From Streptosporangiaceae bacterium (GTDB taxonomy: Bacteria > Actinomycetota > Actinomycetes > Streptosporangiales > Streptosporangiaceae), in assembly GCA_030042885.1 (NCBI GenBank), contig JASHYW010000246.1, positions 1-7,203 on the forward strand: 7,203 nt of DNA, in the 5' to 3' direction. The notes under the pieces are model-generated. The model saw only the letters and a list, made by a program, of their open reading frames with translations, was not told the origin of the DNA and made no database searches. This document shows positions 1-6,193 of this stretch, piece by piece (positions within the stretch are counted from its first letter, which is position 1; every line of letters begins with the position of its first letter). A program made the translations under genes and the position numbers.

Positions 1-276
1 TCACCGGTTCACACGATGACCTGGCCGCCAGGGACTTTTGCGCCGACATGGCACATGCGGACGTGGTTTATCGGCGTCTACTTCAACTCCGGCGCAACTG
101 CCGCCAACGCCGGCTGTATCACCGCTTACGACTCTGCCCGGCCGTTCGCCGCCGACAACCTCCGGCTGGCCGGCCCACGCCGTCGAACAGTACTTCGCCT
201 CCGGGTCCGCGCCGTTACGCGGTCATCGCTGGTGAGGTCGGCGGGCTGGGCGGCTATGCGATCGGCCGGCCCAATC

Positions 277-307
277 TTGCCAGGGCAGCCCGCTCCGCTC
301 GCATACT
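277..307 (+). promoter_or_regulatory. Weak possible sigma-70-type promoter
   Basis: TTGCCA (277-282) matches 5 of 6 bases of the TTGACA -35 consensus. CATACT (302-307) matches 4 of 6 bases of TATAAT. The 19-bp spacer is longer than ideal. It lies about 105 bp upstream of the acyl-CoA synthetase start and just upstream of the inverted repeat at 331-350, an arrangement that would suit a repressed promoter. This is only a pattern match in GC-rich DNA and could be chance. Confidence 0.18.
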
Positions 308-330
308 GGGCCAACCGCATATCCGCGGCT

Positions 331-350
331 ACAGTCGTGGCACCGACTGT
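331..350. promoter_or_regulatory. 20-bp inverted repeat, candidate operator of the catabolic cluster
   Basis: Perfect 7-bp arms ACAGTCG (331-337) and CGACTGT (344-350) flank a 6-nt centre, TGGCAC. One wobble pair and, past a mismatch, two further G-C pairs extend it slightly outward. It sits 61 bp upstream of the GTG start of the acyl-CoA synthetase. Length and symmetry fit the operators of TetR- or GntR-family regulators that commonly control acyl-CoA catabolism. No regulator gene is in the window. It does not match the KstR or KstR2 consensus as I know them. The alternative is a hairpin terminator of an upstream gene, but no T-run follows. Confidence 0.4.
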
Positions 351-401
351 GCCCAGGCGCGTACCCGGCCCTGGGCTGACTGGCCGTCCGAGCGACGAGG
401 T

Positions 402-406
402 GGAGG
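402..406 (+). promoter_or_regulatory. Shine-Dalgarno site that fixes the synthetase start
   Basis: GGAGG lies 5 nt before the GTG at 412. It is the only strong ribosome binding site near the N-terminus of the synthetase frame. Together with the family length, it decides in favour of 412 over the far-upstream starts in the same open frame. Confidence 0.75.
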
Positions 407-411
407 AAACC

Positions 412-2283
412 GTGAGCAGCGACGTGGCCCGGCAGCGGGCTGAGATCGAGGGCGTGATAGCGGGCCGCACCCTGTGCGATGAGCTGCGGCACGTCGCCGA
501 GACTGCGGGTGATGGCTACGCATACTCCGACGAGGCCGTGACTGGTGCCAATGCCGGGGCTGGTGACGGCTGGCAGTCCCTGACCTGGTCGCAGGTGAGG
601 CAGCGGGTGCTGGAAGTGGCAGCCGGGTTCGCCGCCCTGGGGCTGGCGCCCGGCGAACGAGTCGCTTTGATGCTTCCGAACCGCAGCGAGCATGTGCTCG
701 CCGACCTCGGGGCGGTCCATGCGGGCGGCCTCGGGGTGACGTTGTATGCCACGCTGGCGCCTGAGCAGATCACGTACGTGGCCGGCGACTGTGATGCCCG
801 GATCGCGGTGCTGGACGGCGCGGCCGAACTTGCCCGCTGGCGGCCGGTCCTGGAGCAGCTACCGGGGATCAAGAAGATCATTGTCCGTGATCCAGCCGCC
901 TGCCCGGCCGGTGATCAATATCTGACGTGGGCTGACTTCGCGGCGCTGGGCCGGGAACGGTTCGCCGCCGAGCCTGGTGAGATCACGGCCCGGGTGGCGG
1001 CGATCAAGCCCGATGACCCGCTGGCCCTGCTGTACACCTCTGGCACGACCGGCAACCCTAAGGGCGTTCTGCTCACTCACCGCAACATCCTCTACGAGAT
1101 GTCGGCAGCCGACGCGATGGGCGTCATCACTCCGCGTGTCCGCTGGGTCTCCTACCTGCCGCTGGCGCACATCGCCGAGCGCATGTTCAGCGTCTACCTG
1201 CCTATCCATGCCGTCGGTCACGTCCATTTCTGCCCTGACACCGCACGGCTCGTGCAGGTGATCGGCAAAGTGCGCCCTACCGCGTTCTTCGGTGTGCCCC
1301 GGGTGTGGGAGAAAATCAGGGCAGGCATCCAGGCCCTGCTCACGGCCGAGCAGGACGAGGGTAAGCGGGCAGCCGTGCGGCAGGCCATGGACGTCGGCCG
1401 CCGTTACGTGGAGAGCTGCCAGTACGGGCATACCACATCGCCGGAACTCGAGGCCCAGTTCCGGGCGGCGGACGGGCAGGTGCTCGGGCCGATCCGCAGC
1501 CTGCTCGGCCTCGGTGAGGCTAGCTCGGTCTCCAGCGCCGCGGCCCCGCTGCCCCCGGACGTGGCGGCCTTTTTCGCCGGGCTGGGCATGAAGATCCTGG
1601 ACGTGTACGGCATGACGGAAACCACGGGGGCCTTCACCGCCAACACGCCCGCCGAATTCAAGCTCGGAACGGTTGGCCGCCCAGCCGCCGGCATGGAGGT
1701 CATCATCGCCGACGACGGCGAGATCCTGGTTCGCGGGCCGCTTACCACCCCCGGCTACCTCAACCGGCCCGACCTGACCGCCGCCCTCATCGATGCCTAC
1801 GGGTGGCTGCGGACCGGGGACATCGGGACGATTGACGCGGACGGGTTCGTGTCGGTGACGGACAGGAAGAAGGAACTGATCATTACCGCGGGCGGCGAGA
1901 ACATCGCACCCGCGGCGGTTGAGAACGTGCTGGTGGCCCATCCGCTGATCGGCCAGGCACTGGCCTACGGTGACCGTCGGCCGTACGTGGTCGCCTTGCT
2001 CACGCTGGACGGCGAAGTCGCGCCCGCCTGGGCACGGGCCCGTGGTGTCACAGCCGACTCACTCGCGTCGCTGGCATCGGACCCGCAGGTGCTGGCCGAG
2101 GTGGCCGCCGGGGTGGCCGCCGCCAACGAACGCCTGGCGCGGGTGCAGCAGGTGAAGCGGTGGCGCTTGCTGCCCGTGGAGTGGACGGCGGAGACCGAGG
2201 AACTGACCCCCACGCTCAAGCTCAAGCGCCGTGTCGTGCATGCCAAGTACGCCGACGTCATCGACGCCCTATATGAAGGGTGA
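412..2283 (+). CDS. Long-chain-type acyl-CoA synthetase (AMP-forming)
   Basis: Cytoplasmic ligase of the ANL superfamily. It activates a carboxylic acid with ATP to an acyl-adenylate and then forms the acyl-CoA thioester. The 623-aa length matches the FAA1/FadD15-like group of about 600 aa. Visible motifs are the P-loop TSGTTGNPKG at residues 209-218, the adenine-binding YGMTETTG at 399-406, the ribose-binding RTGD ending at Asp470, the hinge DRKKELIITAGGENI at 484-498, and a C-terminal LTPTLKLKRR whose Lys603 or Lys605 would be the adenylation lysine. All core motifs are intact, so it should be active. The GTG start is chosen from GGAGG 5 nt upstream and from family length. No signal peptide or membrane segment is seen. 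It heads a same-strand cluster with the hydrolase and the fused acyl-CoA dehydrogenase, pointing to beta-oxidation rather than lipid synthesis. The substrate is not readable from the sequence: fatty acid, steroid acid or another hydrophobic acid are all possible. Confidence 0.93.
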   Translation: MSSDVARQRAEIEGVIAGRTLCDELRHVAETAGDGYAYSDEAVTGANAGAGDGWQSLTWSQVRQRVLEVAAGFAALGLAPGERVALMLPNRSEHVLADLGAVHAGGLGVTLYATLAPEQITYVAGDCDARIAVLDGAAELARWRPVLEQLPGIKKIIVRDPAACPAGDQYLTWADFAALGRERFAAEPGEITARVAAIKPDDPLALLYTSGTTGNPKGVLLTHRNILYEMSAADAMGVITPRVRWVSYLPLAHIAERMFSVYLPIHAVGHVHFCPDTARLVQVIGKVRPTAFFGVPRVWEKIRAGIQALLTAEQDEGKRAAVRQAMDVGRRYVESCQYGHTTSPELEAQFRAADGQVLGPIRSLLGLGEASSVSSAAAPLPPDVAAFFAGLGMKILDVYGMTETTGAFTANTPAEFKLGTVGRPAAGMEVIIADDGEILVRGPLTTPGYLNRPDLTAALIDAYGWLRTGDIGTIDADGFVSVTDRKKELIITAGGENIAPAAVENVLVAHPLIGQALAYGDRRPYVVALLTLDGEVAPAWARARGVTADSLASLASDPQVLAEVAAGVAAANERLARVQQVKRWRLLPVEWTAETEELTPTLKLKRRVVHAKYADVIDALYEG

Positions 2284-2327
2284 TCCGCCCGGTGTGCCGT
2301 TAGGGGCCGGAGGGCCGGATTCCTGCC

Positions 2328-2333
2328 AGGAGG
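2328..2333 (+). promoter_or_regulatory. Shine-Dalgarno site of the hydrolase gene
   Basis: AGGAGG lies 6 nt before the GTG at 2340, within the 56-bp gap after the synthetase stop codon. It supports the GTG start and separate translation initiation. The gap shows no hairpin that would end transcription, which fits co-transcription with the synthetase. Confidence 0.7.
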
Positions 2334-2339
2334 ATCGCG

Positions 2340-3620
2340 GTGGTTGATGTCTTGGAACTTTCTGCCCGGATTATCGACTCGGGCCTGGACTTTGATCCGG
2401 TCTCGCGGATGACGCAGGAAGTGTCAGAGGTTGCCGAGCGGGTGGCGCTGGTGGAGTCATTCAGCCACTCGATCGCGGTACGGACCGGCGCAGGGCTTGT
2501 CGTGTTCGACGCGAGCGGCCAGTGGAGCGGCACGGCGGTGGTCCAGGCGCTTCGGCGGTGGTCGGCCGATCCTGTCGACACGATCGTGTACACCCACGGG
2601 CATGTGGACCACGTCGGCGGTTCGGGCGCGTTCGTGGCAGACGCCGCGCAGAACGGGACCAGGAGGCCGCGCGTGGTGGCACAGGAGAATGTCCGGGCCC
2701 GGCTTGCGCGCTACCGGCTGACCGATGGCTGGAACCTGATCATCAATTACCGCCAGTTCGCTGCGGCGGCGGGCGGGCTGGTGAACGCGTTGCGCGGGCG
2801 GCATTTCCTGCCCGACGACGTGGCCGAGCCTGAGGTGACGTTCGCTGACCGGCTGCGTCTGGACGTCGGAGGCCAGGTGATCGAGCTGCATCACGCGCGG
2901 GGGGAGACCGACGATCACCTGTGGGCCTGGCTGCCGGCCCAGCGGGCCATCTGCTGTGGCGATCTCTTGATCTGGAACTTCCCCAATGCCGGCAATCCGC
3001 AGAAGGTACAGCGTTACCCTCTGGAGTGGGCAGCGGCGCTGCGGGCGATGTCCTCATACGGGCCTGAGCTGCTGCTGCCTGCCCACGGGCTGCCGATCGC
3101 CGGACAGGCGCGGATCGCCCGGGTGCTCGATGAGGTGGCGGGCGCGCTGGAAGACCTGGTCCATGCGGTGGTCGACATGATGAACGCGGGGTGCTCGCTG
3201 GATGAGATCATCCATTCGGTGACCGTGCCCGAGCAGACTCTCGCCCGGCCCTACCTGCGCCCGGACTACGACGAGCCCGAGTTCGTGGTGCGCAACATCT
3301 GGCGTCTGTATGGCGGCTGGTGGGACGGGAACCCGGCACGGCTGAAGCCGCCCCCTGACGCCCTGCTGGCGGCGGAGGTGGCCGCGCTCGCGGGCGGCGC
3401 GGACGCGCTGGCACGCCGCGCCCGCGCCACAACTGACCTGCGGCTGGCATGCCAGCTGGCGGAGTGGGCCGTGCAGGCCGACCCGGGCAGCGCCCAGGCC
3501 AGCGCCGTCCGGGCACAGCTGTACCACGAACGGAAAGACAGCGAGTCCTCGCTGATGGCCAAGGCCATCTTCGGCGAGGCAGCCGCACAGTCCGACAAAC
3601 ACCACAAGACGCTGCAGTGA
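2340..3620 (+). CDS. MBL-fold metallo-hydrolase with alkyl-sulfatase-type dimerisation region
   Basis: A probable two-metal hydrolase of 426 aa. The MBL domain (about 40-255) carries THGHVDHVGG, giving His86, His88, Asp90 and His91. It also has HHARGETDDHLW (His184/185 to His193), the bridging-position Asp208 in CCGDLL, and a last His249 in PAHG. After it comes a helical region (about 265-415) with NIWRLYGGWWDGNPARL near 319-335, LAGGADAL and a TPR-like AVQADPGSAQA segment. These are the hallmarks of the alkyl-sulfatase dimerisation domain of SdsA1/BDS1-type enzymes. The C-terminal SCP2-like domain of those roughly 600-660-aa sulfatases is missing, and there is no signal peptide, so a cytoplasmic location is likely. 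Two glutamates typical of alkylsulfatase metal sites appear replaced by His193 and Asp208. Sulfatase activity is therefore uncertain, and an ester, thioester or lactone hydrolase is equally possible. It lies between acyl-CoA synthetase and dehydrogenase genes, so it probably prepares or processes the same substrate. The GTG start has AGGAGG 6 nt upstream. Confidence 0.87.
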   Translation: MVDVLELSARIIDSGLDFDPVSRMTQEVSEVAERVALVESFSHSIAVRTGAGLVVFDASGQWSGTAVVQALRRWSADPVDTIVYTHGHVDHVGGSGAFVADAAQNGTRRPRVVAQENVRARLARYRLTDGWNLIINYRQFAAAAGGLVNALRGRHFLPDDVAEPEVTFADRLRLDVGGQVIELHHARGETDDHLWAWLPAQRAICCGDLLIWNFPNAGNPQKVQRYPLEWAAALRAMSSYGPELLLPAHGLPIAGQARIARVLDEVAGALEDLVHAVVDMMNAGCSLDEIIHSVTVPEQTLARPYLRPDYDEPEFVVRNIWRLYGGWWDGNPARLKPPPDALLAAEVAALAGGADALARRARATTDLRLACQLAEWAVQADPGSAQASAVRAQLYHERKDSESSLMAKAIFGEAAAQSDKHHKTLQ

Positions 3621-3715
3621 TCGTTGCGGGCGGCGGCCCGGCTTGGAGATCACCGGCTCTTGGCTTTGGCGTCCTCGCAGGTGCCGACGCCGGGATGAAC
3701 GGGAAGTATGTCTGC
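3621..3715 (+). other. Gap between hydrolase and dehydrogenase genes
   Basis: This 95-bp gap has no recognisable promoter or strong terminator. The dehydrogenase frame is open through it, so an in-frame ATG at 3695 is an alternative start 7 codons upstream. It has no better ribosome binding site than the ATG at 3716. Co-transcription with the upstream genes is likely. Confidence 0.4.
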
Positions 3716-5890
3716 ATGTCGATCGCCATCTCTGAAGAACACCGGGCCCTCGCGCAGAGCGTCGCCGACTTCCTGACCAACCATCAGTCCCGCGCGGCAG
3801 CCCGTAGCCTGCTCGGGGCGGAGGCGGACGCGCTGCCGGCCTTCTGGGCCGAGCTAGGCGGCCTTGGCCTGCTCGGGCTGCATGTGCCAGAAGAACTTGG
3901 CGGCTCGGGCTTCGGGCTGCCCGAAACGCTGGTCGTGGCCGAGCAGATGGGTCGGCACCTGGCGCCGGGGCCGTTTATCCCCACTGTGATTACCAGCGCT
4001 GTGCTGGCTGCTGCCGGGCCCGGCGACGTGCAGAAGCGGCTGCTGCCAGGGCTCGCTGATGGCAGCGTGATCGGCGCGGCCGCGCTGGGCGGCGAAGTGA
4101 CCTATGCCAACGGTGCCGCTACCGGCAGGGCAGATGTCGTGATCAGCGGCCACCTGGCCGACGTGCTGCTGGTCCCGGCGGGTGACGACGTGCTGGTGGT
4201 CGAGAAGTCGGCCGGCGGCCTCCACGCCCGGGTACCCGCCAACCTGGACCAGAGCCGCCGTGCGGCCAGGGTCAGGCTCGACGCGGCGCCAGCCGTGGTG
4301 CTGCCGGGCGCGCGGAGGCTCCTGACTGACATGGCCCGGGCCGTGCTCGCGGCGGAGGCGGCCGGCGTCGCCGCCGAGACCACCGAGCAGGCGGCCGAGT
4401 ACGCGAAGATCCGCCAGCAGTTCGGCCGCCCGATCGCGACCTTCCAGGCGGTCAAGCACCATTGCGCGAACATGCTGGTGGCGGCCGAGTTGGCGACGGC
4501 CGCAGCGTGGGATGCAGGCCGGGCCGGGCTCGGCGGCGGTGACCAGCTCAGTTACACCGCGGCCATCGCGGCGGTGCTGGCCGGGCCGGCCGCAGTCGGT
4601 AACGCCAATCTCAACATCCAGGTGCACGGCGGTATCGGGTTCACCTGGGAGCACGACGCGCACCTGTACCTGCGCCGGGCCACGGCCATCGCCGCGGTGC
4701 TGGACACCGAGCGAGCGGCGACCGAGATTACCGACCTGGTCCGCCGCGGGGTGCGCCGGGCGGCCGCGATCGACCTGCCTGAAGAGGCCGAGCCGATCCG
4801 GGCGGCGATCGGACCCGACGTGGCCCGGCTGTGCGACCTGACGGGCGACGCCAGGAAGCGGGCACTGATCGACGGCGGCTACGCGATGCCGCACTGGCCC
4901 AAGCCGTGGGGCCGGGACGCAGCCGCCCTCGAGCAGCTGGTAATCGAGCAGGAGCTGGCCTCGGCCGGGATCAAGCGGCCCACCCTCGGCATCACCAGCT
5001 GGATCATCCTGACCCTGATCCACCACGCCAGCCCGGAGCAGGTCGCGCGCTGGGTCCGCCCGGCGCTCAGCCAGGACGTGATCTGGTGCCAGCTGTTCAG
5101 CGAGCCAGGCGCCGGGTCCGACGCGGCCGGCATCGGGACCAGGGCGACGAGAGTGGAGGGGGATGGGGAGGCGGGTGGGGGCTGGCTGATCAACGGCCAG
5201 AAGGTCTGGACCAGCGGCGCGCACCGGTCGGATTTCGGCCTGGCAACCGTGCGGACCAACCCGGACGCGCCCAAGCACGAGGGCATCACCACCATGGTGA
5301 TCGACATGCACGCGCCCGGCGTCACTGTCCGGCCGCTGAAGATGCCGAACGGGAACTCCGACTTCAACGAGATCTTCTTTGACGACGTGTTCGTGCCGGA
5401 TGCCGACGTGGTCGGACCGGTCAACGCCGGCTGGACTGTGGCGCGCGCGACGCTCGGCAATGAGAGCGTCAGCATCGGCGGCGGCGACGGCGTCACGTCC
5501 ATGCCGATCAAGGCGTTCATCGCCCCGCTCGACGCGCACCCGGAGCGGCTGGCCGGCGGGGCCGGGCGGGTCGGCAGGCACATAGCCCGCACGCAGGCGA
5601 TGGGTGTGCTGAACCAGCGGGCCGCGTACCGGGCGGTGGCCGGCGGCGGCCCGGGACCTGAAGGCAACATCACCAAGCTGCTGCTGGCCGAGATCGGCCA
5701 TGAGACGGCCGCGATCATGGCGGAACTTGCGGGGCCTGAGGCGGCGTTCCTGGACGGCGACGGCGCGATGGGGGCCACCCTGATGCTGATGAACCGGGGC
5801 ATGTCGATCGCGGGCGGCACGTCGGAGATCAAGCGGAATCAGATAGCCGAGCGAATACTCGGCCTGCCCCGCGACCCGCTTATCAAGTAG
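3716..5890 (+). CDS. Fused double-domain acyl-CoA dehydrogenase (FadE34/FadE22-like architecture)
   Basis: A flavoenzyme that oxidises acyl-CoA to trans-2-enoyl-CoA. Its 724 aa are twice the usual dehydrogenase length and consist of two tandem halves, as in mycobacterial FadE34 (steroid side-chain oxidation) and FadE22. The N-half (1-350) lacks the FAD/substrate motif of the middle domain but keeps RQQFG (233-237), a following FQ, and HGGIGFTWEHD (304-314). The C-half (from about 356) has PHWPKPWG, the flavin motif CQLFSEPGAGSD (458-469), NGQKVWTSGA (493-502) and IAGGTSEIKRN (698-708), but no RxxFG motif. The halves thus complement each other to build one active site per chain. The MCAD-type base (EGT) is absent from both. 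Glu583 in TLGNES aligns by eye with the IVD/LCAD-type catalytic Glu. ATG 3716 is chosen because MSIAISEEH is the usual start of this family, with GGGAA about 10 nt upstream. ATG 3695 is the alternative. It is the last gene of the cluster. Confidence 0.92.
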   Translation: MSIAISEEHRALAQSVADFLTNHQSRAAARSLLGAEADALPAFWAELGGLGLLGLHVPEELGGSGFGLPETLVVAEQMGRHLAPGPFIPTVITSAVLAAAGPGDVQKRLLPGLADGSVIGAAALGGEVTYANGAATGRADVVISGHLADVLLVPAGDDVLVVEKSAGGLHARVPANLDQSRRAARVRLDAAPAVVLPGARRLLTDMARAVLAAEAAGVAAETTEQAAEYAKIRQQFGRPIATFQAVKHHCANMLVAAELATAAAWDAGRAGLGGGDQLSYTAAIAAVLAGPAAVGNANLNIQVHGGIGFTWEHDAHLYLRRATAIAAVLDTERAATEITDLVRRGVRRAAAIDLPEEAEPIRAAIGPDVARLCDLTGDARKRALIDGGYAMPHWPKPWGRDAAALEQLVIEQELASAGIKRPTLGITSWIILTLIHHASPEQVARWVRPALSQDVIWCQLFSEPGAGSDAAGIGTRATRVEGDGEAGGGWLINGQKVWTSGAHRSDFGLATVRTNPDAPKHEGITTMVIDMHAPGVTVRPLKMPNGNSDFNEIFFDDVFVPDADVVGPVNAGWTVARATLGNESVSIGGGDGVTSMPIKAFIAPLDAHPERLAGGAGRVGRHIARTQAMGVLNQRAAYRAVAGGGPGPEGNITKLLLAEIGHETAAIMAELAGPEAAFLDGDGAMGATLMLMNRGMSIAGGTSEIKRNQIAERILGLPRDPLIK
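5158..5181 (+). other. Predicted G-quadruplex motif inside the dehydrogenase gene
   Basis: Four G-runs of 5, 4, 3 and 5 (5158-5162, 5165-5168, 5173-5175, 5177-5181) are separated by loops of 2, 4 and 1 nt on the coding strand. This satisfies the usual G3+ N1-7 rule. It encodes the Gly-rich loop VEGDGEAGGG, just before the conserved WLINGQKVWTSG segment, and uses GGG codons in an otherwise GGC-preferring gene. The loop looks like an insertion relative to typical dehydrogenases. Whether the quadruplex forms in the cell is unknown. Confidence 0.45.
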
Positions 5891-5903
5891 CGGTCCTTAC
5901 GGT

Positions 5904-5939
5904 GCCTCCGGAGGCTCCGCTTCCGGGGCGGCGCTTTAT
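5904..5939 (+). terminator. Candidate terminator after the dehydrogenase gene
   Basis: It begins 14 nt after the stop codon. GCCTCCGGAGGC (5904-5915) is a perfect 12-nt palindrome, and GCCTCCGG can instead pair with CCGGGGCGGC (5923-5932), including a wobble and a bulge, to give a stronger GC-rich hairpin. The hairpin is followed by TTTATA (5934-5939). The T-tract is short, as often in high-GC actinobacteria. It is a plausible end of the three-gene transcript. Confidence 0.4.
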
Positions 5940-5966
5940 AGTCGGGGAGCTGCCCACCTCCCACCT

Positions 5967-5989
5967 CACACGCCGGGCCGGGCGTCGTG
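5967..5989 (+). terminator. Second hairpin, possible back-up terminator
   Basis: CACACGCC (5967-5974) pairs with GGCGTCGTG (5981-5989), giving 8 bp with one bulged C (5986) around the loop GGGCCG. No T-run follows. It could be a second terminator for the upstream cluster or simply a GC-rich foldback. Confidence 0.3.
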
Positions 5990-6005
5990 TAACGCATCGG
6001 TCTCT

Positions 6006-6018
6006 GGTCGCTGCGACC
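6006..6018. promoter_or_regulatory. 13-nt dyad GGTCGC-T-GCGACC
   Basis: Perfect 6-bp arms (6006-6011 and 6013-6018) flank a single central T. It is too tight to form a stable hairpin without losing inner pairs, so a protein-binding dyad is the more natural reading. No downstream intact gene is near enough to assign it to. Confidence 0.22.
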
Positions 6019-6087
6019 TAAACGGCTGCTTGGGCGGGAAGCGCATCTGACGGCTTGATTGGTCTAGCTTGTTAGCCGATTCCCGAC

Positions 6088-6122
6088 GGAGGAGTTCCGT
6101 GGTACCTGGCGAGGCGTCCTAA
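6088..6122 (+). other. Strong Shine-Dalgarno site with a 7-codon ORF
   Basis: GGAGGAG (6088-6094) is followed after 4 nt by GTG (6099) and the frame M-V-P-G-E-A-S, stopping at TAA (6120-6122). Two explanations fit. It may be a short leader peptide for something downstream, or the surviving translation start of a gene whose body has decayed, since a methyltransferase remnant begins about 70 bp later. The second is favoured by the state of the neighbourhood. Nothing in the 7 residues suggests an attenuator, for example no run of one amino acid. Confidence 0.3.
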
Positions 6123-6136
6123 CGACGCGTCATAAC
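6111..6136. repeat. 13-bp tandem direct repeat
   Basis: GAGGCGTCCTAAC (6111-6123) is followed directly by GACGCGTCATAAC (6124-6136), with 11 of 13 positions identical. The second copy contains the palindrome GACGCGTC. It overlaps the end of the 7-codon ORF. Two adjacent direct repeats of about one helical turn resemble response-regulator binding sites, or may be a slippage scar. Confidence 0.5.
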
Positions 6137-6193
6137 ATTGCCGGGTGGAAACAGAGGCAGAGCGGCTGGAAGCGGAGGCGGCGTCGGCCGACC

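Larger units (their letters stand above)
1..411. other. Upstream region without a supported gene
   Basis: No recognisable protein is seen here on either strand. The frame of the downstream acyl-CoA synthetase stays open upstream to about position 16. That 132-codon extension has no similarity I recognise, is rich in Arg, Ala and Pro, and lies ahead of a start with a good Shine-Dalgarno site, so I treat it as non-coding. The other forward frames read as low-complexity Arg/Pro-rich peptide, as expected for non-coding GC-rich DNA. Base composition is a little less GC-extreme than in the genes. The end of a decayed upstream gene could lie in 1-230, but nothing identifies it. The notable element is the inverted repeat at 331-350. 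Confidence 0.5.
5891..6193. other. Structured non-coding gap
   Basis: About 300 bp without a normal gene. In order it holds the terminator-like hairpin at 5904-5939, a second hairpin at 5967-5989, a GGTCGC-T-GCGACC dyad (6006-6018), a Shine-Dalgarno site with a 7-codon ORF (6088-6122) and a 13-bp tandem repeat (6111-6136). It is less GC-rich than its neighbours around 6050-6080. TTGATT (6055-6060) resembles a -35 box, but I find no matching -10 box at a proper distance. Confidence 0.5.

Noticed and set aside
331..350. KstR or KstR2 steroid-regulator operator
   Set aside because: The dyad does not contain the AAC/GTT or CAAG/CTTG half-sites I know for these regulators.
16..411. N-terminal extension of the acyl-CoA synthetase
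   Set aside because: No family similarity, and a good GGAGG precedes the GTG at 412, which gives the normal family length.
859..1941. 360-codon open frame on the minus strand
   Set aside because: Antisense shadow of the acyl-CoA synthetase, with no domain signature.
3449..3715. Upstream extension of the acyl-CoA dehydrogenase overlapping the hydrolase gene
   Set aside because: The extension is the shifted reading of the hydrolase C-terminus, and the family N-terminus begins at 3716.
3854..5701. 615-codon open frame on the minus strand
   Set aside because: It is fully antisense to the acyl-CoA dehydrogenase, whose motifs are intact. The peptide is His/Arg/Gly/Pro-rich with no recognisable domain. 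Long antisense frames are expected at this GC content.
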